A DNA stretch of 64,000 nucleotides from Immersiella caudata. Lineage: Eukaryota; Ascomycota; Sordariomycetes; Sordariales; Lasiosphaeriaceae. The stretch is from assembly GCA_030512335.1 (NCBI GenBank), contig JAULSU010000003.1:6014001-6078000 (forward strand), in the 5' to 3' direction. The position numbers and the translations under genes were made by a program. The number at the start of each line of letters is the position of its first letter. Position 1 is the first letter of the stretch. Below the pieces are notes generated by a model. The model made no database searches. It had not been told where the DNA came from and saw only the letters and a list, made by a program, of their open reading frames with translations. This document shows, in pieces, positions 20,467-31,844 of this stretch.

Positions 20467-22636
20467 TACCCCTTTTGTGAATTATGACGGCGTGGATTGT
20501 TTTGGGAAGTCTGGTACGACGCTTGAGCCCTTGGGTTGTTTCTCAATCACGAACCTAATACCTGATGTCACTTTTTCCTCCCTAAGCTGGTTTCCTCGGC
20601 AAGTTGATGTTATCGGCGAATGGACTGACATATAAGCATGGGATGTATCTCGTTGTTTTGTCAATCTGTGTCGCATGGAGAAGGGACGCAACGAAATACT
20701 GTGAAACGCGCATGCTTACTACTGGCATCGGACCTGGTTCGCCTGTCTGAGAGAGATGCATGTTCCTTCCTCTCTTGTATCACAGACGGTCGAGGGCAAC
20801 TTCGCGTAGCGGCAATATTGAAAGCTCAAGGCAACAACACATGTTGAGACATGTCAAACTCAAAAATGCGGCGCAGCATCATCAATAGAATCCACATTCC
20901 AGTCTAGAATCGCCGTCCCACAACATAATCTGACATTTTCTGCGCTCAGATTCCCGTCTTACAAACTGCCAGATTTGAACTGCCGTGGTCGTGTCGCGCC
21001 AACGCCTTCGATTCTTCAGCTGGTCAGAACGCTGTTGGTTCTGCGCCTCTGGGGCATATTTTCGGGAGGTTAATGAGGTTGGATGCACCGCCAACTGATA
21101 TGGGAGCTACGGGCATAACCTGCGAGGGATGGATGGCAGACCAAAGTATCTGTATTGGGTAAGTGGATGCCTGTTGCTATCATGATTGAGGATGATAGTC
21201 GATTGAGGTGTGTATACCTCAAAGCTGGAGGCTGTGTCCGCTTGCAGTCATGTGAAAATGGGTGGTTGTTCCTGCTAGCGGCTCAAGTGGATTACGGAGT
21301 CGCGTCATCTTGTCCCGAAGAGTTACCCCTCCTCGGGCGTGGAATCTTGGCATCCAGCTCCTCGTCCACGGCATGGCCGCTCTCCTCTTGCACTATCTAT
21401 CGACAACTTAGAAAAGCCTAGCATGATACAGTTTTTCGACATTTCTGCTGAAGTTGTTGTCACAGTGTCGAAGATGTAGATGCAAGACGGACGCGAAGGT
21501 GCGGTAAAGCGGTTTGCTTATAGTGCTTGTGAAGGTTCGGAAAGCGAAGGATATAATGTGCCTCGGGCGGAATTATGCCGGGCGAACGGAAAGAGCCCAC
21601 TTTCAGCTATACACTGACAGCGGGCGGCCTGCCTTATCCGATGCCCCGGAAGCCGGCGTGCGGCTGTTCATCATCTTCGACTCGGGGACCCACAAGGGAT
21701 CAGTGAGTCTCATGTGTTTAGGGGCATAGCCACGGTTGCTGTTTTGCTGGCGAGGGGTACAGCAGGTGAGTTGAGCATATCTCGGCAAGTTGCATTTCAG
21801 CTTCGGATCTTGTGGCATCCTCCCGGACTGTTTCGCCCGGACACTTGGACGATAGCGGCAGTCAGCAAGGATTTGGGGGCCAGTCCTAACCCATCAACAT
21901 GCTTGGGAACGATGTCTTGTGGTTCGCGATCATTTTCCGCTTCGGGTTCACTGCAACCTTGGTTTCAGGAACAAGTTCAAATGAATCTAGCGCAAACCGT
22001 AGGGTTTTGACACACGCGTCCAATGACCCCACCACCAAGTCTAAATCCTCTTCTTCCCTAGCTCGGCTCAATATCAACGACGGCCGGGACTCAAATGCCG
22101 CGTCTGAGAAGACAACAAGCAAAAGCCGCACTGCATGGGTCCTGTCGCCTTATCACCCGGCCCTTCACCAGCCTTTCATCATTGAGCTGAATATTGGACT
22201 AGCGCGACGAGACGTAATGGGATGAATGATAGATCCAAGATCGAGACGGCATCATATGTTGTAGAAACAGTCCAAGTGTGCCCTGACAATTCTTTCTGCG
22301 CCGTGGGCACTCTGCCCAAGGTAGGTACCTCTTGTTACACACTCGACCTGCGCCCTTGACTTGCACGCACACCCAGTGCATCCTCGCCGCTTGTGCCGCC
22401 ATGATAAGAAGCCCTGTGAACCCAGCATGTGAAGCGAGACAGCTCTGGTTGCCAGCATATCTCCATGCCCGGAGAGGAGATCCGGGTCTGGGGACTAAGA
22501 CTCGGGGTACATAGACCCGGTAGCATGGACTAGGTAGGCAAGGAGAAGAAGGGGGTGAGTATCAGTCGTCTTCATCTCCTCTCGCAGCCATCCGCAGGCC
22601 CGGGCCTGCTCCCTCCACCCTTTCTTCTGAAAACAA
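20467..22636. other. Intergenic, gene-poor
   Basis: Short frames on both strands, none protein-like with confidence. Possibly contains decayed upstream parts of the lipoxygenase remnant, but I could not recognise them. Confidence 0.45.
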
Positions 22637-23706
22637 GCCATCAAGACTCGGGTATTTGACATGAAGATGGCCATTCTACCACTAGCCTGGATCTTCCTTG
22701 CCGCCGTAGGAGAGATTGTCCATCTTGCAGCTTTGAGGACATTGAGTAACAAACACCCGGCCATGGTCCTCCTTCACAGATTTATTACCTTCTCTCTACA
22801 CCTGTTGAGAACTGTTACCGATAAAAACACAGTAACGCACTAAGTCTGCGCCGTCCGCCCCATCCCCAACGTCATTCTCTTCGACTCCACCGACGGCCTC
22901 TTCGACCAATCCTTCAACATCACCAACATAGTCGTCGGCCAATTCGCCACTGAATTCTACCCCTCCACCGGCCGTTTCCAATCCAGCTACTTCCACCGTG
23001 ACCTCCTTACCCGCAGCCTCCTCAATTGCACCTACGGTCCCCCCCCCCCCCCCCCCCCCCAAACAATTCCCATTTACGACGACGACTCCACCCTCCACGC
23101 CCCCCATCAACCGTTTCATTACCTACTTCGCAGAAGCCTATTACACCTCAGAACAACACCTCGCCCTCGACAATGACCTCCACTCATGGATCTCCGAAGC
23201 AACCCTCCATGCCGGCGTCCTCGACTTCCCTCCTTCCCCACTAACCACCCGCACAACCCTCATCTCCATCCTAACCCACCTCGCCTTTCTAAATTATGTA
23301 TCCCACAACACCCTTAACGGCTCCGAAGTCTTCCACATCTCCGGCGTCCTCCCTCTACACTCCGCTGCATTATACCATCCCCCAGCCACTTCCAAATCCC
23401 CCCTTCCGCTCCCGATATAAACCTCCTTCAGTGGCTCCCCCCGCTTAAGGAATCAATACAACACATCTCCCTAGTCGCCTTCTTAGGTCCTACCTATAGC
23501 GATCCGGAACGGGCAATGGTCAAGATGTTTAGGTCAGAGAAGTTATTTGATAGGGGGTTTGAGAACATAAGGGAGGCAGCGGGGAGGTTTAGGGAGGGGA
23601 TGGAGGGGTTTGGTCGGGAGGTGGGGGAGAGGAGGCTGGACTAGGAGGGATTGTGGAGGGGGTGTCCTTTTGTTTGGAGGGCTTTGGATCCGGTTAGGAT
23701 TCCTTC
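22637..23706 (+). pseudogene. Decayed manganese-type lipoxygenase
   Basis: Fragments in order match the C-terminal half of fungal lipoxygenases: EIVHLAALRTLSNKHP, then VRPIPNVILFDSTDG, FQSSYFHRDLLTRSLLNCTY, YYTSEQHLALDNDLHSW, YVSHNTLNGSEVFHISGVLP (His and Asn ligand pair spaced four apart), LLQWLPPLKESIQHISL and FVWRALDPVRIPSF. Lesions: the two N-terminal metal-ligand His, expected just before the EIVH motif, read as Trp and Ala; in-frame TAA at 22841; a 22-C run inserted in frame at 23039; a one-base shift at a C6 run near 23100; a compensating shift near 23400; TAG at 23642; and no proper C-terminal Val/Ile. No N-terminal half is recognisable. Lipoxygenases oxygenate polyunsaturated fatty acids; this copy cannot. 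Confidence 0.8.
23039..23060 (+). repeat. Poly-C tract, 22 nt, inside lipoxygenase remnant
   Basis: Longest homopolymer in the window. It falls directly after the TYG codons of the lipoxygenase remnant and keeps that reading frame, adding about seven Pro codons. Confidence 0.85.
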
Positions 23707-25231
23707 TTTTCTTTTTTTTTTTTTTGCCAATCGCCTAGTGTGTGGGCCGGCTTCTGCCGTGTGAGGGATTGTTTTTGTTGACGCGAGAGGCTGCAAGCCG
23801 TCCGATATACGCGACTCGACGCGTTGCAAATTCCAGCGAAGTAGCTTAACTGGTGGCATCTGGGGACAGCAGTTGCCGAGCGGTTGGTCGCGCGAGGCTG
23901 GGAGGGATGGTGGCAAGCCAAGGGCGAGATGTACCTTTTCGCGCGCGCATCCGAATCATAACCACTTCGCTTTTTTGATGCCTAGCAGTAAGCCAGCTTT
24001 CAGACGACGTGATCATTTTTTTTTGCAGTTTACGCCAATAGTGCCAGACTGCCATCCACGCCGAGGCAGGGAGGGAGGTGGCAAGTGGAACACGAGGACA
24101 TACAAGTTCGAGTCGGTGAGGGCAGACGGTGGAATTAACCCTTCGCTTTTTTTTTCCTATAATGTTTTTCATCTTGCCCTTGGCGGCAATGAATTCCATG
24201 AATCATGCCCGCCTTGTCGAAGATGATGTCACTTGGACCATCAAGTTGCTCTACTGTGGGCTTCCCAACACCATGAAACATGAACCCTAAGCTGCAATGT
24301 GGCCAGGCCCTATCTTTCAGTTATCATGGTGCACATCAGGCTGTGCGGAGCTGGAACTCGATTAAACATCGCAGTTGGCACTGTCCGTGGTCGGAATACT
24401 CAGCAAAGAGTAAGAGGGTCGATGGGAAGATGCCCCTCTTTGCTTGATGGGATGGGACGCACAGACAAGACCTTCCTGTTGCACCCATCTAGCTTGAAAG
24501 GCCCACAAATGTTACCAGCCACCACGCTGCTTTCATCTGCATGGTCAAGCTAATCAGAGCAAGGCAACAGAGCAAGGCCAAAGCCTCAGCAAACTTCTTC
24601 CCCATAGCCCCACCCGCAGGCAAAGCAACAGTGAAAAGGAGAGAGAAGAGCACCTCGCCCCATCTTCACCCCATAAAGGGAGGGCAAAGATGAACGCAAG
24701 ATGCAGAGGGGTTCCAAAAATCCTTGAGCGCGATGACCACGATATCTATCCAAGAAAGGATAGCCAAAATTCAGGTGAGGTAGAAAAGAGAAAAAGGGTT
24801 AAAGATGGGGAGGGAGGAGGGCAATATATAAGAATTCAAGGCGGTCTGTGCTCGGGCGAGATTTGGCACGTGGGTCCAGACGCGGGTCCGGGACGGGGTT
24901 GATGATGTCGTGCGGGTTGAAATGATGTATTTACGGCTGTGGAAGCTGGCGTGGGCTGGCAGAAGTTGGCGGAATCTCGCGATGCTGGGTGGTGGGGCTG
25001 GGTTTGGTGATGGTTTGCAGCTGACCAAGGCTCCGGGTTCCACACAACCGGGACGCCGCGACCGGAGGGGCGGAGAGAGGCTAGCGAGAAAGCAGCATGC
25101 AAGAGGGCAAGGTTAACATTGGCCTGTTAGCAGATCAAACAGAGAGAGAGAGAGAGACTTGATGGGGACTCAAAACTTCATTTCCTGACTGGCAAAATAG
25201 GCCATACACCAATTACTACACTATCTACAGA
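23707..25231. other. Intergenic, no gene seen
   Basis: AT-richer runs (poly-T at about 23708 and 24016) and a 15-nt GA repeat at 25141-25155. No coding remnant is recognised. Confidence 0.5.
25141..25155 (+). repeat. GA dinucleotide repeat
   Basis: Uninterrupted (AG)n of 15 nt in the 3' flank of the FAD-Rieske gene. Confidence 0.8.
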
Positions 25232-27343
25232 TCAAGCGGCAGCAACCTCCTGTGCTGTCACCCCCGAATCATCACTTGGAGCCAGGTTCATCTTTGCCGG
25301 CCCGCTGACACAGATTCCCTCGCTTGAGAAACGACTCCCATGAACCGGGCAATCGAAGCTCTTCTCAACCGCATTCCAGCAAACAACACCCTTCAGATGC
25401 GGACAGAGAGCGCTGTACTTGTGAACCTTTCCGTTTTCGTTCTTGTAAACCGCCAGAGGCTTCGAAGTTGCCTGCTTTCGTCAGTCAAGGTGATACACTT
25501 TGAAGATGGCGAGGGAACTAACCGTGTTCAAGACTCCTCCACTCCCCGGAACAAGATCCTCGATGTCCGTGATATCCGTCTGCAAGAAGCGCTTGTACTG
25601 TGTGTTGATCTGGATGTCATGGGAAATGAGACTCGGCAAGCTCTTGAGCATAGTTCCGATCCGCTTCGGGTTGTACAGCTTCGCCCAAGGGTTCTCAACG
25701 CCGTCGATCTCGTCGGCAATCAGACGTCCAGCCAACACACCGTGGGTCAGACCGTCGCCAGAGTCACCGGTGACGATGAAGGTCTTGTCACAGCCCTGGT
25801 TCTTCCCGATCATCCCCATGAAGTCCACCGGCTCAAAGATCTGCCCGCTCCACTTGTAGTCAATGATCGTGGCCTGCGGGAACCTCTCTCGTGTCCAAGT
25901 CTCGAGCTCGTCGAATCGGGGCGTCGTCTCCTCTTGTCCAACCTTGTGGTCGCATCCACCGACAACGAGGTAGTCGTTCTTGTCGTCGCAGGCAGTAAGA
26001 CGAATGTACTTGTACATCTCGGCATCGTCGTACAGCAGACAGTCCTCAACGCTGCCCTTGGGCACCCGGGCGGCGATGCAGTAAGTGCGGAAGAACTCGA
26101 GCTGCGTGATGACCGAGAGCTTCTGCAGCGGTACGCAGGTCGCCTCCACAGCGAAGTCCGCCGTAACCGTGTGTCCGTTCTCGGTCTGGATCACGACCTT
26201 CTTGTGGCCCAAGCCCAGCGCCTCGATCCCCGACTCCTTGATAGACGCCACGCGCGTGCGTGTGTAGCACTTGAAGTTTGGCTGCTCCTTCAACCAGTTG
26301 AGCACGCCAGCAAGATACTTGGTCGGATGGAACGTCGCCTGGTTCTCCACCACCATGCCCCCCCTCTGGTCAACGCTCCCGCTCCACCCCTTGACCGTCA
26401 AGTTTTCCTATCCCCGTTAGCCTCTCCCCAACCCTTCACCCACTGCCGAGAAATACTCACATCAAACCTAACCTCCATCCCTAACTCCCTCTGCATCTCC
26501 GCCTCACTCTTCAGCTCCTCCATCTCCTCCACCCACCCCTTCTCCCCCCTCTTGTACTGCGACACATTGTACGCCCTTAGCTTCCTGTACTCGCACTCAA
26601 TCCCCAACTTCTTCGCAATATCCCCAACGTGGTCGCGCGCCCACGCATGGCTCTCCGCTGCGATCTTCGCCCCGTCTTTGCCGTGCTTCTTTGCAATCTC
26701 GACGTATCCATCGTCCAAATCGTTGGTAAGGTGGCCCGAGGTACGGCCGGTTTCGCCCGAGAGGGCGTCGCGCGCTTCGAGGAGGGTGACTGGGTGGCCG
26801 CGGAGGACGAGTTCTGAGGAGGGGAGGGTGTCAGCTGATGGTCGCTGCGTTGGGAAAGTTCGTCCCGGACAGTGGGATGACTGGATATCTATATATATTC
26901 GCAAACTCACCGTAAGCAGTCTGTATTCCGGCGATGCCGGCGCCAATGACGACGATTGGGACTTCGAGGTCCTCGGTGAGCGATGGGGAGCGCGGCAGGT
27001 CGGAGAAGGGGAGCAGGTGGGTCCAAACGGGGGCGGTTTGGCCAGAGGTGGCCATGCTGCGCTGCCCGTCGGGGGTGGTGTCGTTGGGAGGCATTGCGGT
27101 TGGTTTTGCAGAGTACGGTCTGATCGCGATGAAGGTACGAGGTGAATCAGCTCGCTGAGATTGCTGCGCTCGAATGCGTGGTTGGGAGAGACTCGCGAGG
27201 GTTCGTTTGTTGGTGATATAAGACGGCAAGCGCGTTGGGGATCGAGTGACGTCACCAAGTCGTTGGGCGGTTTGCAACGGCGCGCAACGGCTGCGAAGCA
27301 GTGATTTTGCGGGGTGGAATTTGAAGATGGCGGAAAGGAACAT
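25232..27343 (-). CDS. FAD-dependent oxidoreductase with C-terminal Rieske domain
   Basis: Four exons, 27343-26911, 26813-26461, 26407-25523 and 25471-25232, give 636 residues in frame. The N terminus (about 85 residues, Arg/Ser-rich with few acids) looks like a mitochondrial presequence; an inner Met (MPPNDTT) is an alternative start. A DAO-type FAD fold begins with VVIGAGIAGIQTAYG (GxGxxG, split by intron 1) and continues to HGVLAGRLIADEI near residue 500. The last 80 residues are a Rieske [2Fe-2S] domain: CPH at about 580-582 and CPVH at about 598-601, all four ligands present. Such fusions exist in fungi and in Bacillus YhfW, substrate unknown. It probably oxidises an amine or amino-acid-like substrate; that is inference. 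The SDR gene lies 283 bp upstream in the same direction. Confidence 0.88.
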
Positions 27344-27626
27344 TTTGACTGCTCAATCGTCGGGGGATGGTCCGATTGGTGTTTGGATTGGGCGCTGGCT
27401 TAAATGTCTGCAAAGTGGTGATGACGGCATGACGTTTGGATCCCATTCAGGATCACCACAACAAGGAAAGGCGGAGAAAATGCTCCGGGACATTGCTCCG
27501 CCAGAGTGCGCCTGCCAACGAATTGGTAAGTCTGGACGCCTGTACGACTGGTGCTCATGTTCTCCATCCATTCGAGTCCCCATTTTTGCTTCTACTCTAC
27601 CTATCCAAGCCCTGCTTCCCCGCTTC

Positions 27627-28644
27627 TCAGTAGGAAGTTGGCATAACCGCAGCGCGGCCTCCGTCCATGAGCAAGATGGTGCCGTTGCAAAAGCCTCCAG
27701 CGTGACCGGCGAGATACAAAACAGTGCCAGCCATGTCCTGATCTCCACCAAATCGGCGCACCGGAATGAAGCGCGGGTCCTCGGGGCCCTCCTCATCCGG
27801 CTTCCGCGACCCGATCATGCCCGCTGCCAGGTCCGAAGGGAACACTATCATCAGTCATTAGCATCTTCCACACTCTGACAGCTGAAGCAAAAAGAGGTAC
27901 TCACACCCCGGCGCAAGCGCGTTCACACGTATCCCATACGGCGCCATCGCGCTCGAGCTATGCTTGGTCAAATGCATAATTGCCGCCTTGCTCCCCGCAT
28001 ACGACGGGTTCGACAACGGATGCCGACTGAACGCCGCGACGCTCGCCGTGAAGATGACCTGGCTCTGCACGCTCGGCTCCTTCCCGCCCGGGAATGGCGC
28101 CCCGAACCCGCCCTTGAGCGCATTCTTGTTCCCAGCATCCAGCAGCTCCAAAAAGGCCGTCATGGTGAAGAAGGCGCCCGTGGCGTTGACGTGGAAGGCC
28201 TGCGTCATTTCCTCCATGCTGTGCTCGGTGAACATCTTTTGCCGCGCCTCGGCAATCGACAGGGACGGGTCCCAGCGGGCAGGGGAGCCGCCGACGCCTG
28301 AGTTGGCGACGACGAGGTTGACGAAGCCGGATTGGGTGGTTACGGCGTCGACGGCGGCTTGGAGGGACTCTTTGGAGGTGACGTCGCATTGGATGGGCAC
28401 GAAGATGGAGGGGTGCTCCTTGGCGACTTCTTGGAGAATGTCGAGGCGCCGGCCGAGGAGGTAGACTTTGGCTGCGCCGTTGGTCGCGAGGGCGCGGGCC
28501 ATGGTGAGGCCGATACCTGGGGTAGTTAGTATTGGACTCATCACGGTGAGATCGAGGAGACTTGCCGGTGCCGCCGCCGGTGATGGCGGCGACCATGTCG
28601 TCGACGCGGAAGATGGAGTTCGCGGTGAGAGCTTCGGACGCCAT
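27627..28644 (-). CDS. Short-chain dehydrogenase/reductase (SDR)
   Basis: Exons 28644-28566, 28516-27905 and 27844-27627 give 302 residues. Intron 1 must use a GC donor (GCAAGT...CCCAG); intron 2 is GTGAGT...ATAG. The Rossmann motif TGGGTGIG is formed across intron 1. Downstream are CDVT, an ANSG variant of the NNAG motif, the catalytic Ser in FTASVAAF (about S185), and YAGSK (about Y199 and K203), so the catalytic triad is intact. SDRs oxidise or reduce alcohol/carbonyl groups with NAD(P)(H); a GRRLD segment after beta strand 2 would suit NADP. Substrate is unknown. It lies in tandem with the FAD-Rieske gene, which may hint at a shared pathway. Confidence 0.9.
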
Positions 28645-30162
28645 TTTTTCGGGTGAGTTGGGCTGCAATCGAACGCGGGGGCCTTCGGGGAGAGGGTCTT
28701 GAGAAAACGAGAGTTCGCAACGGGTGCTCAACGGGGAGATGACTGATATTGAGTGTTGAAGGGTGTAAGTCGCGCCTCCCGTTACGTCACTCGCGTTTGG
28801 CTGTCTGCGATTAATGATCAGTAACACCGCGTGTCGTCGGAGATATGGGGATCGTATGCGGCAGTTCCGGAAAGCGTGGGGATCCCCGTGTCATGCAGGC
28901 GCGGGCCGGAACCGGACCTTGGCGGATGCTCGACAGTCCACAACGGATCCGAGTCCGCGGAGCTTTTTAGAGCTCCTTGACTCGTTTCATTCGCTGGATA
29001 TAAATGCCCGATCTTCCTCTCCGTCGCTGGATTGCCGTTTTTGTTCTATTCTCAACAAACCTTCGGAATGGACTCGGAGATTGAGATTGGCCATCAAGAC
29101 AGCTTGCCCCTACGCTGCCCCTTGTCGGGTGACACAGCTCACTCCTTTGCAACTACCAAGCTGCAATTCCACAGATGACGGTCCACAACATTTTCGTGAT
29201 TAGCATCTTCTTTCTTCTTACGGAACAAAAACTGGAAAGACTCCGCGCAACTTTGCCCATCCTGATTGCGACTGCCCCAGCTCGATGTGTCGATGCAATC
29301 ACCCGAGTTCACAATCCCGGTCCCGCCCATTTGTTCAAGGGTTGTTGCGTTCACAAAGTCTATCTCACCTCGCAGACGTTCCCGTCTGGGAGCCTTTGAA
29401 AGGCGCACACCTCACAGGTTGTGGGAAAAAGGTTGCTTTCTTGGCTGAGATTACGCAGTTGCCGATTCATCGTAAAACGGCAACAGATCTGGGGCTACTC
29501 AGGTTCAATAACAGAAGCTGCCTCAGCGGTGTCTGTTGAGGTCCACATCGTAGCTGAGATACGTGGTTTCCCTTCAATTAAACGTATGCCGCCGTATTCA
29601 TCACAACCCCTGTTCTTCTTGTTTTCGGGGACCGAAAATGTGCGAAGCCATGCCCATGCCAATATTTAGTCGCAATCAGCTTTCGTTGTCCATGATTCAC
29701 AAATCCTTCAGTGATGGCTGCGTTCCTGCTGCGATCCTTCATGTTCGGCCTTGGCATTCACGATGGCCGAGATTCAGGGGTTCCCATCCGCCAGAGTGGG
29801 ATTCTACCCCACATCTGCCAAAACGCCTGACATCGCCTTCTGTGATTGACACGAGACGCGCTCCATTGATCTCGGATTGTTACACACACGTTTGTTGGTT
29901 CAATCGCTGATGCAGGTCTGAGATGCACAACCAAGCCAACACACGGCGGTGAAGAAAATACGACGGGGGGCAGACGCTCCTGTCGTCGCTCTTTTCTTTC
30001 TCCGAGTCCGAGCCAACTCATGATGAATAAGTACAGGCGTATCTGCCTCTTTCGTTGCTATCTTTCGGTATCTCAAGCCGATACCTAGACTCAAATCTAG
30101 AAGGCATCATTCTTACCTCCCATCCCAAACACAAGCTCCAGCTCCAACACCAACCCAACAAG
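28645..30162. other. Intergenic, no gene seen
   Basis: Divergent region between the SDR start and the AKR remnant start. No conserved frame, repeat or recognisable regulatory site was found. Confidence 0.5.
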
Positions 30163-31241
30163 ATGGCTGCCCGCATCATCCTCGGTCTCATGACCTTCAG
30201 CCCGGACGTCAATGCCGGTGGGCGTCTCCTCTCCGTCTCGGATTTGACCACAGCGCTTGACAAGTTCTCGGCCCGCGGCTACACCGAGCTCAACACGGCC
30301 CGGACGTACGGCAATGATGCCCAGGAGGGGCCGTGACCAGCCAGGGCGGTTGGAAGGAGCGGGGCTTCACCATCGGGACGAAGGTGTTCCCCCAGTACGC
30401 GGGGGCGCATGGACCCGAGACCCTTACCGCCGCGTTCAAGACGAGCTTGACGGAGTTGGGGACCGACTGCGTTGATATGAGTTTCCCTTTTCTCTCTCCT
30501 TCCCACCTTCATCTCAGCCTTCTCCTCGACCCTCCCCGTTCATCCAAGCAGTAGAGCATACTGACTAGCCCCCCCCCCCCCAAGATCTTCTACCACCACG
30601 CCCCCGACCGCTACACCCCATTCACCACCACCCTATCCACCCTCAACAACCTCCATCGCGCGGGAAAATTCCGCCGTCTCGGCCTCTCCAACTTCTCGGC
30701 CTTCAAGCTCGCCGAAATCGTCACCACCTGCCATGCCAACAACTGGATCCGTCCCCCCGCTTACTAAGCCCCTACAACATCCTCCAGCGAGGCATCGAGT
30801 CCGGTCTCCTCCCCGCCTGTCGTCGCTACGGCATCGACTTCATCGCGTACAGCACCATCGTCGCTAGTTTACTCTCCGGTAAAATATCCTCCCCTTGGAG
30901 GTTCCCGAGGAAGGAAGCTTCTCGAATAAGTTTCTAAACGGATGGGCGAAGGGCCAGTATTTCAAGGAGTCGGTCTCTGCGGCGGTGGAGGAGTTTGGTT
31001 GGTGCACCATTCCAGGATTGATGTGAGTAGATGGGATGGGATTATACTTGGGGTTTCGAAGTTGGGGCAGTTGGAGGGGAGTATGGATGCGTTGGAAAGG
31101 GGACAGCTGGATGGGGAAATGTTGGAGGAAGTGGAGAGGGTTGGGAGGACTGCGAGGGTGGATGACAGGCCGTTTCGGTATGGGGAGCCGTATGGGTACG
31201 AGACGGCGGAGGTGTTGTTTGGAGAGGGGGAGGATGAGTAG
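30163..31241 (+). pseudogene. Decayed AKR7-like aldo-keto reductase
   Basis: Starts well (MAARIILGLMTFSP...ELNTARTYGND), matching aldo-keto reductases of the AKR7 (aldehyde reductase) type, including the Tyr in ARTYG. The frame then breaks: a one-base shift near 30330 leading to TGA at 30334; a splice donor reading ATGAGT at 30477 where GTGAGT is expected, with a 13-C run before the acceptor; TAA at 30765; and shifts near 30770, 30890 and 30995. Recognisable later blocks are HHAPDRYTPF, FRRLGLSNFSAFKLAEI, LLPACRRYGIDFIAYS, WLVHHSRIDVSRWDGIILG and the end at 31241. Intact members reduce aldehydes and ketones with NADPH. At least six lesions make a sequencing-error explanation unlikely. Confidence 0.82.
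30569..30581 (+). repeat. Poly-C tract, 13 nt, in the AKR remnant intron
   Basis: Run of 13 C directly before the CAAG acceptor of the broken intron. Confidence 0.85.
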
Positions 31242-31487
31242 GGGGGTGTTGTTGATGCCAGCTGCAAGTTGGATGCGCGCAAGGAGTCGAATATTGGTAT
31301 CAGAGGCAAATCTTGTGGGAGAGGTTGTAAATCTCTTCATTTTGTGATCGAGGACTTTGCCCTACCCCGGAATATACCCGTCATCACTTTGGAGGTTTCC
31401 CCAACCCGTAGGGTTGTCTCTATGTACACTGCCCCTGAGTGTCATGACAATACCTTATCATGTGGACCACCAGACCCGACACGCCGG

Positions 31488-31844
31488 TTAAAATCCTTGC
31501 CTCTCCACCTGCTGCTGCGCCGCGTTGATAGTAGCCTGAGCGTTGGGGTCCACGAAATTGCAACCAGCCTTGCCGTTTTGGAACGCTGCCGCCTCGGCTG
31601 AGCAGACACCAACGCCGCTGGCGTTGGCGCAGCAGGCCGAAGCACAGTCGGCGTTGTTGACGCAGCCTCCGGTGATAAACTGGGAGCCGTCTCCCTGTCC
31701 GACATTTCGGGCGCCTGCGTTATTAGGCGTGATTTGGGCCAGTGCGGCAACGGCGACTGTGTGATCCGTGTTAGTGCTTGATATGTGGGGGCGAGTCCAA
31801 TATCAGGGGTACTTGCAAGCCAAAACAACTGCGATGCGAACCAT
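31488..31844 (-). CDS. BAS2-like small secreted cysteine-rich protein
   Basis: Exons 31844-31817 and 31756-31488 give 98 residues. The 60-nt intron needs a GC donor (GCAAGT...ACACAG); the only nearby GT would shift the frame. A signal peptide (MVRIAVVLAFAVAALA) is followed by a mature chain with six Cys: GSQFITGGCVNNADCASACC, VCSAEA, then GKAGCNFVDPNAQ. This matches the biotrophy-associated secreted protein 2 (BAS2) family first described in the rice blast fungus and found in many Sordariomycetes. Members are secreted, some during plant infection. The pattern of six Cys implies three disulfides. Role in this organism is inference; the family is also present in non-pathogens. Confidence 0.82.

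Noticed and set aside
23039..23060. Poly-C tract as the cause of the lipoxygenase frame shift
   Set aside because: Codon counting shows the lipoxygenase frame continues correctly across the 22 C; the true shift is at the C6 run near 23100.
25340..27145. Plus-strand open frame of 601 codons
   Set aside because: It lies antisense to the FAD-Rieske gene, whose four exons carry FAD and Rieske motifs. The plus-strand translation has no recognisable features and reads as a shadow of high-GC codon bias.
22661..31241. Explaining both pseudogenes as sequencing errors
   Set aside because: Intact neighbours with long frames show no such errors, and the lesions include lost metal-ligand codons, stop codons and a changed splice donor, which homopolymer errors would not produce.
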